64,000 nucleotides of DNA, taken from NCBI RefSeq assembly GCF_030582395.1, contig NZ_CP104383.1:186001-250000 (forward strand), in the 5' to 3' direction. The notes under the pieces were generated by a model. That model was not told where the DNA came from. It saw nothing but the letters and a program-made list of their open reading frames with translations, and searched no databases. The position numbers and the translations under genes are program-made. This document shows, one piece after another, positions 37,562 through 46,859 of the stretch (the first letter of the stretch is position 1; each line of letters starts with the position of its first letter). The stretch is from Ralstonia pickettii (GTDB lineage Bacteria; Pseudomonadota; Gammaproteobacteria; Burkholderiales; Burkholderiaceae).

Positions 37562-37855
37562 TCAGTGGCAGCATCCACCGCTCTTGTGAGCAGTGCCGGT
37601 TGGGACGTCACCATGGTGGGCATGCTCCGTCTTCGCTCCGGCGCCAGTGCTAAGCGACTCGGCTTCGTAACCGGCTGCTGCCAGCGCGGCCAGCATTGCG
37701 GGCGCGGCCTGGGCGTTACCGCTGACGCGCGCGATACCGCGCGCCAGATCCACGTCGACGGCATCCACACCAGGCACTCGCTGCAGTGCATGAGTAACCG
37801 ACGAGACGCAGGAGCCGCAGCTCATGCCCTTGATCTTCAGTTCGATAGTGTCCAT
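37562..37855 (-). CDS. CopZ-like copper chaperone (HMA domain)
   Basis: 97 residues from ATG 37855 (AAGGA eight bases upstream). HMA domain with IKGMSCGSCVSSVTHAL holding the CxxC metal site, then a tail AHHGDVPTGTAHKSGGCCH rich in His and Cys that could bind more metal. Cytosolic. It probably hands copper to the P-type ATPases encoded nearby, whose own HMA-like domain lacks CxxC in the case of the CPD pump. Stands 73 bp before DUF2933 on the same strand. Confidence 0.9.
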   Translation of the reverse strand: MDTIELKIKGMSCGSCVSSVTHALQRVPGVDAVDVDLARGIARVSGNAQAAPAMLAALAAAGYEAESLSTGAGAKTEHAHHGDVPTGTAHKSGGCCH

Positions 37856-38108
37856 GGAAGAAATCCTTTTAGGAGGTGACGTTGAAAATCTCACTGCGAC
37901 TGCGTTCAACACAGCGCCAGACACTTTCCGGCAGTAGAGAAAGAACGCAATCGAGACGCTCGGGGCGAATGCCGACCAAGGCCGCTTTTGTTCAGTGCAT
38001 TGACGATGGAACGGCGTGTTGCAACGCACCTTTGGCGGTGTCCGCACTGGATGCGCGTCAAGGCGATACGTAAGACAAAGCCGCGCACTGCCAAACAGCG
38101 ACAGAGCG

Positions 38109-38528
38109 CTATAGCGTCAACCGGAGGAAGACGATTGGTATAGACGCGAACTTGTCCGCTGGCCGGGGATTGGACTGACGGTGCACACTGCAGCGGTCCA
38201 CCTCCGGCGTGGATGCCATGCTCATCGGTAATGGCACGGCCACCGGAATGAGAGGCTTGTCATGATCCGACAGCACACGGGGAATGCTGGTTGAGGACTT
38301 TTCGCAGAAGCTGTGGCAGGCAATCTTGCCGCTATCGTCACAGCCATCATCGTCGGCATCCGCATGGTGTCCATGACTGTGGGCTGACACGTGGCCAGAT
38401 GCCGGCGCTGCGGCCTTACCTGCATCCGCGACAGCGCACGCGTTTGCGATGCCGACGGCCAGACCCAACAGCCACACCAGTAGCATTTGAGCTGCCCAGC
38501 GGCGTAGATGTCGGGAGTGGAAGAACAT
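38109..38528 (-). CDS. Hypothetical secreted His/Cys-containing protein
   Basis: 139 residues. Signal peptide MLLVWLLGLAVGIANACA, then SGHVSAHSHGHHADADDDGCDDSGKIACHSFCEKS, a His/Asp/Cys-rich segment likely to bind metal. General resemblance to CopL/DUF2946-type small proteins (SHGHH...CHSFC) but no firm family. A perfect FNR-type palindrome lies 66 bp upstream of its start (38594-38607), so it is probably induced at low oxygen. The ribosome site is weak. Confidence 0.65.
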   Translation of the reverse strand: MFFHSRHLRRWAAQMLLVWLLGLAVGIANACAVADAGKAAAPASGHVSAHSHGHHADADDDGCDDSGKIACHSFCEKSSTSIPRVLSDHDKPLIPVAVPLPMSMASTPEVDRCSVHRQSNPRPADKFASIPIVFLRLTL

Positions 38529-38593
38529 GATTTCTGCCCAAAGAGAGGAACGGTCACACAGAGTCAGCCTAGGCGCGGATGTCCAACCTCCGG

Positions 38594-38607
38594 TTGATAC
38601 AAATCAA
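38594..38607. promoter_or_regulatory. FNR/ANR box, perfect consensus
   Basis: TTGAT-ACAA-ATCAA, an exact match to the TTGAT-N4-ATCAA consensus for FNR/ANR/DNR-type regulators. It lies upstream of the minus-strand gene starting at 38528 and behind the oleate hydratase stop. Confidence 0.8.
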
Positions 38608-38626
38608 CCGTAAACCGTCCGACGGT

Positions 38627-40222
38627 TCAACTCAACAACGTCTTCAGGCCCGCAAACGCAGCGCCTGGGTCAGCAATCCCGTGGTAAATGGCCGGGATCT
38701 CGTTCTTCAAGCCCAGCAGCCCATAAACCGCGTGCATCGCGCCGCGAACCGAATATTCGACGGTGAACACTACGTCCTGAGGGATCTCAACATACTGCCC
38801 AAGCAGCGCGAAGTTCTTCGCTCCGTGCGGGATCACTGGCGGCCGATCCGAAGGCTCGCGGCGCTCAAATTCGCTGGTGATGTACGGCATCATCACCGGG
38901 ATCACAGTGGTGGTACGACAGACCTCGTCAAGAATGTCCTCGCAATGCAAATGGTGCAGCAGCTCGGTGAGGATTTCCTGGCCGGTTGCCTGGGCCATCG
39001 TCTTGTCGATGTAATCGCCCTTGTTGTCCACGAAGAGCCCGTAGCCCCACAGGGTGTACATGTCTTTCGGCTGTCCGGCGAAGTGCGGCGCGTGAGGCAC
39101 GACGATCGACATCAGCCAACTCGAATCCTTGAACGTCATCAGACCGCCGGTGCCTGGCGCATTGCCGGTAAAGGTCTCAATCCGGTGCACAAGCGCCGGG
39201 CTGCGCATCGTCAAGGTGAACGACTCCCACTTGCTTTCGTCGACGTTGCCACAGAACGCATTCGGCCGCCCGAGCCCAGGTTCCTTACGGGCCATGGTCT
39301 CCCACAGAGTCCAGGCGCCATCGCGTTTGTCGCGCACCAGTTCCGGTGCATGGTGGTCGTCCCCATAAGACGCGTCGGCGGTCATCGAGCCGATGGTGAT
39401 GAGCACCAGATCCTCTTGCCGCACGTCATAGGCCATCGGCTGTCCGCCGCGCACCACGCGCAGCAGTCCAATTCGCCGGCCGTCACCGGTTTCAACAAAG
39501 TCGACATCCTCCACCTTTGTGCCATATTCGAACACCACACCCTGCTGTTTCAGCCATTGCTCCATCGGCCGCACGATCGCGTCATACTGGTTCAGCGGCG
39601 TGCGCCGTACGCCGGCCAACGTGTGGATACGCGGGAACTCCTGCAAGAAGCGCAACATATAGCGTTTGAGTTCGATCGCGCTGTGCCAGTTCTGGAAGGC
39701 GAAGGTCGTACGCCACATGGCCCAGAAGTTGGTCTCGAAGAAGTGCGGCGAGAAACAGTCCTCAATGCGAAGCGTATGCAGCAGCCCTTCTGGCGTGGCC
39801 AGCAATCGCATGATCTCCAACCGGTCATGGAGGTTGAAACCCAGATCGGCAGCGTCGAGGATACGGCGTTGCCCGTCGATCAGCCGGGCGTGTGAATCCG
39901 AGCGCCATTCGGCGTTGAAGGCCCAGGCCTGCTGCTTGACACTGATTTTCGGATCATCCAGCGACGGAATGCTGTCGAGCACGTTCCACAGACAGACATA
40001 AGTCTCTTCGGTGAACATGCGACCGCCCCGAGTTACATAGCCTTTGTGCGGATCACCGGAGCCATCGAGCGCACCACCGGCCACCTGCTGTTCCTCCAAG
40101 ATGTGGATGTTCTCCCCCTTGAAGCCTGCGTCGCGAATCAGCAGCACGGCAGCCGACAATGACGCAATGCCGCTGCCAACCAGGTATGCGCTACGGTGCT
40201 CGTTCTTCGTTACCTCAGCCAT
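38627..40222 (-). CDS. ohyA: Oleate hydratase (myosin-cross-reactive antigen family)
   Basis: 531 residues from ATG 40222 (AGAGGA upstream; a TTG start 10 codons earlier is open). FAD-binding N-terminus AYLVGSGIASLSAAVLLIRD, then QVAGGALDGSGDPHKGYVTRGGRMFTEETYVCLWN, the family signature, and GNAPGTGGLMTFKDSSW. Adds water to the 9-10 double bond of free unsaturated fatty acids to give hydroxy fatty acids, using FAD structurally. Near normal length (about 530-590). Transcribed alone, divergent from ftsH. It fits a theme of unsaturated lipid modification together with the CFA synthase. Confidence 0.95.
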   Translation of the reverse strand: MAEVTKNEHRSAYLVGSGIASLSAAVLLIRDAGFKGENIHILEEQQVAGGALDGSGDPHKGYVTRGGRMFTEETYVCLWNVLDSIPSLDDPKISVKQQAWAFNAEWRSDSHARLIDGQRRILDAADLGFNLHDRLEIMRLLATPEGLLHTLRIEDCFSPHFFETNFWAMWRTTFAFQNWHSAIELKRYMLRFLQEFPRIHTLAGVRRTPLNQYDAIVRPMEQWLKQQGVVFEYGTKVEDVDFVETGDGRRIGLLRVVRGGQPMAYDVRQEDLVLITIGSMTADASYGDDHHAPELVRDKRDGAWTLWETMARKEPGLGRPNAFCGNVDESKWESFTLTMRSPALVHRIETFTGNAPGTGGLMTFKDSSWLMSIVVPHAPHFAGQPKDMYTLWGYGLFVDNKGDYIDKTMAQATGQEILTELLHHLHCEDILDEVCRTTTVIPVMMPYITSEFERREPSDRPPVIPHGAKNFALLGQYVEIPQDVVFTVEYSVRGAMHAVYGLLGLKNEIPAIYHGIADPGAAFAGLKTLLS

Positions 40223-40600
40223 GGAATCCTCTGATTCTGTGTGGATGCTCAATGAGCAACGCGACTTGGGAATACTTTAGGTGGGTATGCGATCGATACT
40301 TTGCGCCAGCGCAAGTTGCTGTTGAGTCTCATGCCGCCGTAATGGATTTGTCATGTTTGCTTTCCGCGACACATCCCCTATCGGCTGGGCACAACCATGG
40401 AGAAGCCACGGCGCTTGCGCCCGCGCGCGCGGCCCCAATGTCGCGGGTTGATGAAGGTCAACCTCGGCGATTTCCAAGCGTCAATACTGGGAACGCATAC
40501 CAATGCGCGGTTGTCCGGCGCCTACCCAGGCCGCCCACCAACCTTCCCAGCATTGGAGACCAGACTCACTTTCAATAAGGTCGACTTGGAGAAGAATCCC
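40223..40600. other. Divergent intergenic region oleate hydratase / ftsH
   Basis: 378 bp without a recognised gene. A frame in line with ftsH is open back to 40397 but lacks family similarity and a good ribosome site. It holds an FNR-like palindrome at 40448-40461 that could serve both directions. Confidence 0.5.
40448..40461. promoter_or_regulatory. FNR/ANR-like box upstream of ftsH
   Basis: TTGAT-GAAG-GTCAA, nine of ten consensus positions. 140 bp before the ftsH start. Confidence 0.6.
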
Positions 40601-42541
40601 ATGGAACCGCGACAGCAACAGTTCTCCCTCTGGTACGTGCTCGTGACCATACTGGCCATGCTTGCAATCCAGACGCTCTTCGTGTCGGGGCATGTCGAGA
40701 CGATCCCATACAGCGATTTCAAGGTCCTACTGAAGGCTGGCAAGCTCAAGGACGTGGCTATTGGTGAGCAGGCTATCAGCGGAACCTTCTCGACAGAAGG
40801 TATCGACAATCTCCTTGCCAAGCAGCAGATCGAGGAAATCCGCCGAGAGGCAAAGGGCGACCACGCCTTCTCCACGCTTCGAGTGGCCGATCCTGAGCTG
40901 GTGCAGGAGCTCGAAGCGGCAAAGGTGCGCTTCGTCGGGCAGCCCGACAACAAATGGCTGAGCACGATCCTCTCGTGGGTTGTGCCGGCCGTCATCTTTT
41001 TCGGTATCTGGAGCTTTCTCATCAAGCGCGTGGGCGGCGCCGCCGGCAGCATGATGGAAATTGGCAAGAGCAAGGCAAAGGTCTACATGCAAAAGGAGAC
41101 CGGCGTGACTTTTGCCGACGTGGCTGGAATCGACGAAGCCAAGGAGGAGCTGTCGGAGATTGTTAGCTTCCTGAAAGATCCTCAGCGGTACCAGCGCCTG
41201 GGCGGAAAAATTCCCAAGGGCGTGCTGCTGGTTGGGGCCCCGGGCACTGGCAAGACCTTATTGGCAAAGGCCGTGGCAGGCGAAGCCGGCGTGCCATTCT
41301 TCAGCATGAGCGGCTCCGACTTCGTCGAGATGTTCGTTGGTGTGGGTGCAGCACGGGTCCGCGATCTCTTTAAGCAAGCCGAAACCAAAGCCCCCTGCAT
41401 CATCTTCATTGATGAGCTTGACGCACTCGGAAAGACGCGAGCACTGAATGCGGTCGGCGGCAACGAGGAGCGCGAACAAACACTGAACCAGCTTCTGGTC
41501 GAGATGGACGGTTTTGATAGCAACAAAGGCGTCATCATCATGGCCGCCACAAACCGACCCGAGATACTGGACCCCGCCCTGCTTCGCCCCGGTCGCTTTG
41601 ACCGCCACGTCGCACTGGACCGGCCTGACCTCAAGGGACGGGAGCAGATTCTCAAAGTTCACGTCAAGGGCGTTGTCCTCGCTCCTGAGGTCGACCTGAC
41701 TAAACTCGCCGGACGGACCCCGGGGTTCGCAGGTGCCGATCTTGCCAACTTGGTTAACGAAGCCGCGCTCCTTGCCGCGCGCAAGAGCAAGCAAATGGTC
41801 GAGATGGCAGATTTCGACGAGGCGCTTGACCGGATCGTCGGCGGCCTGGAAAAAAAGAACCGCGTGATGAATCCGAAGGAGAAGGAAACTATCGCATTCC
41901 ACGAGGCAGGACATGCCATCGTCGCGGAGCATCGGCCGCTGGCTGACCGTGTCTCCAAAGTTTCCATCATTCCGCGGGGCGTTGCGGCGTTGGGTTACAC
42001 GCAACAGACCCCAACCGAGGACCGCTACCTGCTCAAGCGCAGCGAACTGCTTGACCGGCTCGATGTCTTGCTCGGTGGCCGTATTGCGGAACAGCTCATT
42101 TTCGGCGACGTATCCACGGGCGCACAGAACGACCTGCAGCGCGCAACCGACATGGCTCGGCAGATGATTACCCAGTTTGGCATGAGCGACCAGCTGGGCC
42201 TGGCCACGTACGAGAATATGCCGAACCCGCTCTTTGCTGGGACGGGGCTAATGCAGCGCGAACGCAATGAATACAGCGAGAGCACCGCACAGATGATTGA
42301 TGCTGAAGTCCGTAAGCTATTGGCAGAAGCAAGTCATCGCGTACAAGCGACGCTGGAAGGACAGCGGACCAAGCTCGATGCTCTGGCCCAATTACTTCTC
42401 GAGAAGGAAGTGGTTGACCGCCAAGACCTGGACATGTTTTTGTCAGCGAAGGTGACGCCAATGCCTCCGCCCAAGCCCGTCGCGAATATCGAGGAGTCAA
42501 CTGCAACGGGGAAACCGGACCAAAAAACGCAAGGCACATAG
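40601..42541 (+). CDS. ftsH: ATP-dependent zinc metalloprotease FtsH (accessory copy)
   Basis: 646 residues from ATG 40601 (GGAGAA upstream). TM1 about 10-28, periplasmic domain, TM2 about 121-141, AAA+ module with Walker A GAPGTGKT (212-219), Walker [10 protein letters not shown] and second region of homology [20 protein letters not shown], then zinc protease site HEAGH (434-438). Degrades membrane and regulatory proteins at the inner membrane. The housekeeping ftsH normally follows rlmE; here it is alone among stress genes, so it is an accessory copy. The C-terminus [20 protein letters not shown] is a proline-rich tail. Confidence 0.95.
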   Translation: MEPRQQQFSLWYVLVTILAMLAIQTLFVSGHVETIPYSDFKVLLKAGKLKDVAIGEQAISGTFSTEGIDNLLAKQQIEEIRREAKGDHAFSTLRVADPELVQELEAAKVRFVGQPDNKWLSTILSWVVPAVIFFGIWSFLIKRVGGAAGSMMEIGKSKAKVYMQKETGVTFADVAGIDEAKEELSEIVSFLKDPQRYQRLGGKIPKGVLLVGAPGTGKTLLAKAVAGEAGVPFFSMSGSDFVEMFVGVGAARVRDLFKQAETKAPCIIFIDELDALGKTRALNAVGGNEEREQTLNQLLVEMDGFDSNKGVIIMAATNRPEILDPALLRPGRFDRHVALDRPDLKGREQILKVHVKGVVLAPEVDLTKLAGRTPGFAGADLANLVNEAALLAARKSKQMVEMADFDEALDRIVGGLEKKNRVMNPKEKETIAFHEAGHAIVAEHRPLADRVSKVSIIPRGVAALGYTQQTPTEDRYLLKRSELLDRLDVLLGGRIAEQLIFGDVSTGAQNDLQRATDMARQMITQFGMSDQLGLATYENMPNPLFAGTGLMQRERNEYSESTAQMIDAEVRKLLAEASHRVQATLEGQRTKLDALAQLLLEKEVVDRQDLDMFLSAKVTPMPPPKPVANIEESTATGKPDQKTQGT

Positions 42542-42653
42542 AGCGAAGATTGATGCCATGGCATGCCAAGAACGCAACCACGCCAAAGCGCGGCCGGCTG
42601 CCGGCAATCAATGCGTTCACCACGTGAGACAGGCGCCCCGATGGTGTATTGAG

Positions 42654-43259
42654 CTACCGACGCCCTCCCCGCGTGGGGGTTGTGCCACCGTCAGCCTTCG
42701 TGCCGTTGCCGAGCACTGCCCGCAACGTATCGACATGGCGCCGGCCGTGGCGCACAAGCCGATCCGGAAATCGCGAGGCGAGCCAGGCGTAAACATGGTA
42801 TTTCGCCAACTTGCCGAGCCACAGTGCGGCGATGACCTCTGCGACCGGAAGTCGCGAGATCGCCGCAAACATGAGAGCGGGGGTGAGAGGCACCGGTAAT
42901 GCGGCAATGACCGAAAGCGATACGACGCCGTAGTGTTCGAGCCAGTGGGTCGCATCACGCCACGCGGTGGATCGCACCACGTCCGGGTAGGCAGCGAACA
43001 ACCGGTTCCACCCCAGGTGATGAAAGACGAGGTACAGCACGAGAGCGCCAACAGCGGCCCCCAGGCTGGCCAAAGTCGCGATGGACACCCAGCGGCGCGG
43101 CGCCAACAGGACTGCGGCCATCAGCAGGCTGGCAAATGGAACCGACATCGACAGTTCCGCCGCCAGTGCTGCCCCGGCAACCACCAGTGGGAACGCGCGC
43201 GAGTCGGCCCGCCGGGTTAGGGCACGGAGCAGACCGGACTGCAGGCTCAGGCGTAGCAT
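42654..43259 (-). CDS. DedA/VTT (YqaA-like) small membrane protein
   Basis: 201 residues, about five hydrophobic helices. The segment VSLSVIAALPVPLTPALMFAAISRLP followed by ALWLGKLAKYHVYAW resembles the VTT/DedA-type reentrant motif (xxPxPxxP and GK.xR/KY). Members may act as lipid scramblases or transporters. Basic C-terminal tail (VRHGRRHVDTLRAVLGNGTK). ATG 43259; lies between ftsH (convergent) and ppk2 (same strand, 76 bp). Confidence 0.75.
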   Translation of the reverse strand: MLRLSLQSGLLRALTRRADSRAFPLVVAGAALAAELSMSVPFASLLMAAVLLAPRRWVSIATLASLGAAVGALVLYLVFHHLGWNRLFAAYPDVVRSTAWRDATHWLEHYGVVSLSVIAALPVPLTPALMFAAISRLPVAEVIAALWLGKLAKYHVYAWLASRFPDRLVRHGRRHVDTLRAVLGNGTKADGGTTPTRGGRR

Positions 43260-43335
43260 TGCTCAGTTGCCTTCATCGCTCACGCAGACGACCTTCAAGC
43301 GTCTCCTCCTTATCGATTGCGTCTGCTGGATAGCA

Positions 43336-44196
43336 TCAGGATGCGAGACGTTTCGCATCGAGGCACTCCTTCGAAAATTCGAACACGACCTCAGGATCGG
43401 GAGCGACCAGCTTGTTCTTCTTGCCCGCGTAGTGCAGCCGCGACAGGATGTGACGAATCAAGTTGAGCCTGGCCGTGCGCTTGTCGTCGGCGAGCACGAT
43501 GTGCCATGGCGCGGCAGCCGTGTGCGTATGCATCAGCATGGCGTTGCGTGCCGTCGTATAGGCATCCCAATGCTTCAACGCCACGGCGTCGACCGGGCTC
43601 GTCTTCCACTGCTTGAGCGGATCGCGGCGCCGCTCGGCAAGTCGGCGAGCTTGCTCGGCTTTGCTGATGTCGAGGTAGTACTTAAGCAGCTTGATACCGG
43701 AATTGACGAGCATTTCCTCGAAGTGGGGCACGGAGTACATGAACTCGTCATACTGCTCAGCAGTGCAGAAGCCCATCACGCTCTCAACGCCTGCCCGGTT
43801 GTACCAGCTGCGGTTGAAGAGGACAAACTCTTCGGCGAGAGGAAGATGGGGCACGTAGCGCTGGAAATACCAGCCGGTGCGCTCGCGATCTGACGGCTTA
43901 CCCAGCGCTACCACCCTCGTCTCGCGGGGGCTGAGAAATTCGATAATGCGTTTGATGCTGCCGTCTTTGCCTGCCGCATCCCGCCCCTCCAGCAGGACAA
44001 GGATGCGGTCACCACACCCGATGAAATGCCGTTGAAGCTTGACCAATTCAATTTGCAGCAGGTGCAGTTGCGCCTCGTAGTCCTCGCGACCCTGGACTCC
44101 TTTGGCAGCATCGACTCGCGCCTGGCTGGACGATAAGCCAGTTACGTGTTCGGCGTCCGATGAAGTGGTCTTTTTCTTCGACTTGCCTTTTGCCAT
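43336..44196 (-). CDS. ppk2: Polyphosphate kinase 2
   Basis: 286 residues from ATG 44196 with GGAGG eight bases upstream; the open frame reaches 18 codons further. PPK2 core: VLLEGRDAAGKDGSIKRI (Walker A), lid/second motif LFNRSWYNRAGVESVMGFC, ERTGWYFQRYVPHLP, and the KYYLDISKAEQ segment. Single-domain PPK2 transfers phosphate between polyphosphate and nucleotides (NDP/NTP in class I, AMP/ADP in classes II-III); the class cannot be settled by eye. Lysine-rich N-terminus MAKGKSKKKTTSS. It could feed ATP from polyphosphate during starvation of respiration. Shares an intergenic region with an FNR-like box. Confidence 0.93.
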   Translation of the reverse strand: MAKGKSKKKTTSSDAEHVTGLSSSQARVDAAKGVQGREDYEAQLHLLQIELVKLQRHFIGCGDRILVLLEGRDAAGKDGSIKRIIEFLSPRETRVVALGKPSDRERTGWYFQRYVPHLPLAEEFVLFNRSWYNRAGVESVMGFCTAEQYDEFMYSVPHFEEMLVNSGIKLLKYYLDISKAEQARRLAERRRDPLKQWKTSPVDAVALKHWDAYTTARNAMLMHTHTAAAPWHIVLADDKRTARLNLIRHILSRLHYAGKKNKLVAPDPEVVFEFSKECLDAKRLAS

Positions 44197-44544
44197 ATGC
44201 GCACCTCCGGCGTTGGCTATGGAAACGGGAGTAACGCTCCAGAGCGTCATCAGCCGTATGGCGGTTTCGTTGTTACGAAACGCTCAAATGGGCAGACAAC
44301 CACATTTTGAACCTACGAACGGGTGAACAAGCTTAAGCACCTGCCAATTTTGCGCGGTTGATGTGAGTCAAGCGCCCTCCGATGTATGGTCGAATTCAGG
44401 AGGACATGGATCAGCGCGACTATTGCGCGATCCTTTGCCCGAATGACGCTCTCGTAATGTGGTCGTCATCGCTCGGTCAGGGGCGGATTCTTATAGTGGC
44501 TCCCATAGCAAGTCCTTTGAGTCCAACCACTTCAGGAGAATGCA
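44197..44544. other. Divergent intergenic region ppk2 / small secreted protein
   Basis: 348 bp with no recognised gene. It is AT-richer than its neighbours near 44290-44360 and holds an FNR-like palindrome at 44358-44371, about 160-175 bp from both starts. Confidence 0.5.
44358..44371. promoter_or_regulatory. FNR/ANR-like box between ppk2 and the YTDGA-repeat gene
   Basis: TTGAT-GTGA-GTCAA, nine of ten consensus positions, roughly midway between the two divergent starts. Confidence 0.6.
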
Positions 44545-44793
44545 ATGAACCACACCAAGAAGACCGTCTTGATCGCAGCCGCGCTGATTTCTCTCGGCGC
44601 GAACATTTCCAGCGCAGCAACCTCCAGCAACGGGGCCCTCGCTCAGCGCGACGTCTACACCGACGGGGCGCGGGCTGCTGACGCGCGCGATCCGTACACT
44701 GATGGCGCCAAGGCTGGAAAGTTTGAGATCTACTCGGACGGCGCATGGACGGGCGACACGCGCTATCCGGCCACCGGTGGCTCGTCGAGTTGA
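44545..44793 (+). CDS. Small secreted repeat protein
   Basis: 82 residues. Signal peptide KKTVLIAAALISLGANISSAA, then a mature part with four spaced copies of a YTDGA-like motif (DVYTDGARAADARD, DPYTDGAKAG, EIYSDGAWTGD). CAGGAG eight bases before the ATG. Similar small Burkholderiales exported proteins (DUF4148-like) exist, but function is unknown. Monocistronic on the plus strand, downstream of an FNR-like box. Confidence 0.75.
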   Translation: MNHTKKTVLIAAALISLGANISSAATSSNGALAQRDVYTDGARAADARDPYTDGAKAGKFEIYSDGAWTGDTRYPATGGSSS

Positions 44794-44949
44794 GGCATTA
44801 CGAAATGTCTACGCGATCATGGCCCTCAACCTGAGTTGACAGGTCTTGGTCGCTGCTGACCTTTTCGACGTCCAATCATCGTCTTACAGGCTTGGCGAAT
44901 CCGCCGAGATGCATTGGTCGGCACAGTATCGGCCATGCTCCATCCGGTA

Positions 44950-45426
44950 TCAAGGTTCACTTCCGCCGATGTGCGGAGGCGAGACCGAAATCCGATATTC
45001 GATGTCATTCGTTCGGTCAACAAGTTTCACCAGTACGCGGAAATACACGCGCCCACTCAGCACCGAGGTGAACACCTGGCCGTAGGAAACCTGGCCGTTG
45101 ATAACCATGGGCGTCAGATACTTCGGCGGCGAATCAACGATCCCGACTTCCTTGAGTTGCGCACGCACCACGGCATCTGTGATACGGGAGCCGTCGGCAC
45201 GAAACAACGCCACTAGCAAGTGGTGAGGGCGGCCGCCTCCCGGTGAAGGTGCGCCATGCGACTCCTCCAAGTCGAGCCTTTCCGAGGCGATGGCGGCGGG
45301 AATCAACCCCCAGTAGAGGACGACGCCCTCACGTTCGAGCCGCGCTTGCGCGAGCGTTTCCACCGACGGCAGCGCCAAGACACAAATCACCGCAGCGTAG
45401 GGAACAAATGAGCGCAGAGACAACAT
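44950..45426 (-). CDS. Hypothetical periplasmic protein
   Basis: 158 residues from ATG 45426, five bases after GGAGG (a GTG two codons earlier is in frame). Signal peptide SFVPYAAVICVLALPSVETLAQA, then a soluble domain with LYWGLIPAAI, HHLLVALF and SGRVYFRVLVKLVDRTNDIEYRISV, predominantly beta. No family recognised. 52 bp after the second TPM gene on the same strand, so possibly the last gene of the LemA-TPM operon. Confidence 0.75.
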   Translation of the reverse strand: MLSLRSFVPYAAVICVLALPSVETLAQARLEREGVVLYWGLIPAAIASERLDLEESHGAPSPGGGRPHHLLVALFRADGSRITDAVVRAQLKEVGIVDSPPKYLTPMVINGQVSYGQVFTSVLSGRVYFRVLVKLVDRTNDIEYRISVSPPHIGGSEP

Positions 45427-45477
45427 ATTCACCTCCTACCGCGACTTCGCAAATATCAAACAGAGATTTCTGCGTCT

Positions 45478-45978
45478 TCACAGGATGACCGGCTTGCCGG
45501 GCAACCTCTGCTCGCGCCGGTCGCGCGCCGGGAAATGCTGCGTCAGGCGCAGCGTGATGGATCGTATCCCGTCGATCACACCGCGCTCATATTCGGCGCG
45601 CCGACACGCGGCTTCCATCTGGCTGCAGATCGCCTGCCATCCTTGAGCACCAACCCGCGCGTGAATGCCACGGTCGGCAACGATCTCGACACTGCGGTCC
45701 GCCAGCAATAGATAAATCAGGACGCCGTTGTTCTGCTCTGTGTCCCACACACGCAGTTGCGAAAAGACTTCAAGAGCCCGTTCCCGCGCCGTCACCCCCT
45801 TCCATAGCGCAGAGAAGCTCAACGCGCCTTCCACGGCAAAGCACAGATGCCCGACATGGGACGACTCGCTTTGAGCGATCGCTTGCCCGATGGCCCGCAT
45901 CGCCTTGCGCGGGAACGCTCGCCTGACGCGCCAGTGCGTCGTCAGTAGATGGGAAAGAATTCGCTTGATGTTTTCCAT
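45478..45978 (-). CDS. TPM-domain protein, cytosolic or anchored
   Basis: 166 residues from ATG 45978, overlapping the stop of the preceding gene as TGATG. TPM (TLP18.3/Psb32/MOLO-1) domain: AIAQSESSHVGHLCFAVEGAL, RALEVFSQLRVWDTEQNNGVLIYLLLADRSVEIVADRGI. No signal peptide. The paired occurrence with a secreted TPM protein and LemA is common in proteobacteria; function unknown, possibly membrane quality control. Longer upstream extension is only overlap with the glycine-rich part of the neighbour. Confidence 0.9.
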   Translation of the reverse strand: MENIKRILSHLLTTHWRVRRAFPRKAMRAIGQAIAQSESSHVGHLCFAVEGALSFSALWKGVTARERALEVFSQLRVWDTEQNNGVLIYLLLADRSVEIVADRGIHARVGAQGWQAICSQMEAACRRAEYERGVIDGIRSITLRLTQHFPARDRREQRLPGKPVIL

Positions 45979-46859
45979 CACCATTTTCCCGAGGCACCAC
46001 CACCACCGAAACCACCGCCGCCTCCACCGAAACCGCCGCTGCCACCGCCGAAACCGCCGCTGCCACCGCCGAATCCCCCGCGGCCCGAGCGTGAGCCTGT
46101 AGACCAAGAGCCTCCGTGCCCAACCATGCCCGGACCCAATAGCGTATAGATGAGCGCGATCACTCCCGCCGTAAACGCGACAAAAATGGCGCCCGAAAGC
46201 AACCAAGCGACTAGGGCGACGGCGCCGCCCGCTGCAACCGCCCCCGGAAAACGGCCAAGGAAGTCTCGCAGCGCGCCGCCAAACACCAACGTCAACACCA
46301 GAATGACAGGCATATAGGACCGAACGGATACGCCTCCGTCGCGCGTCGACCGTGAGGGGGGCGGCAGTGCTTCACCCTCAATCACGGCTTGCATACTCTG
46401 AACACCGTCTTTCACGCCGCCATAAAAATCGCCAGTCTTGAACCGCGGCGAGATGACTTCGCTAATGATGCGCTTGCTTGTCGCATCGGTTAGGACACCT
46501 TCCAACCCGTACCCGACTTCAATGCGAAGTGTGCGGTCGTCTTTAGCGATGATCAGCAGTGCGCCGTCGTCGACGCGCTTTCGCCCCAACTTCCATTGCT
46601 CGACCACGCGCAGCGAATACTGTTCGATGGCTTCGGGCAGTGTGCTGGGCACGATCAGTACAGCGATCTGCACGCCCTTTTTGTTTTCGAAGGCTTGCAG
46701 CGTCTGTTCTAGCTCTGCTAGTTGCCCAGGCGTGAGTGTGCCGGTCTGGTCAGTCACCCGCGCCGTCAAGGGTGGCACGGCAACTTCGGCAACCGCCCCA
46801 AAAGAGACGAGCGCAGCCGCTGCCACAAGCAAGCCACGCGCGATTTTGAGGAGGTTCAC
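45978..46859 (-). CDS. TPM-domain protein with glycine-rich tail (YgcG family)
   Basis: 293 residues; GTG start at 46859 overlaps the lemA stop (GTGA). Signal peptide RGLLVAAAALVSFGAVA, then a TPM domain (VTDQTGTLTPGQLAELEQTL, GVQIAVLIVPSTLPEAIEQYSLRVVEQWKLG, IEVGYGLEGVLTD), two to three helices, and a C-terminal glycine-rich run GGFGGGSGG repeated, ending ASGKW. The tail is coded by a roughly 21-bp tandem repeat. In E. coli-type relatives the domain sits on the periplasmic face. Coupled to both neighbours. Confidence 0.92.
   Translation of the reverse strand: MNLLKIARGLLVAAAALVSFGAVAEVAVPPLTARVTDQTGTLTPGQLAELEQTLQAFENKKGVQIAVLIVPSTLPEAIEQYSLRVVEQWKLGRKRVDDGALLIIAKDDRTLRIEVGYGLEGVLTDATSKRIISEVISPRFKTGDFYGGVKDGVQSMQAVIEGEALPPPSRSTRDGGVSVRSYMPVILVLTLVFGGALRDFLGRFPGAVAAGGAVALVAWLLSGAIFVAFTAGVIALIYTLLGPGMVGHGGSWSTGSRSGRGGFGGGSGGFGGGSGGFGGGGGGFGGGGASGKW
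46012..46080. repeat. Short tandem repeat encoding Gly-Phe-Gly-Gly
   Basis: Three or so copies of a 21-bp unit (CCGAAACCGCCGCTGCCACCG-like) inside the glycine-rich tail; a likely site of length variation. Confidence 0.7.

Noticed and set aside
38579..39895. 438-codon plus-strand open frame opposite oleate hydratase
   Set aside because: Antisense shadow; the minus-strand protein has the full family signature.
46012..46080. Candidate CRISPR-like repeat
   Set aside because: The repeats are contiguous, without spacers, and simply encode the glycine-rich tail of the TPM protein. No CRISPR array was seen anywhere in the window.
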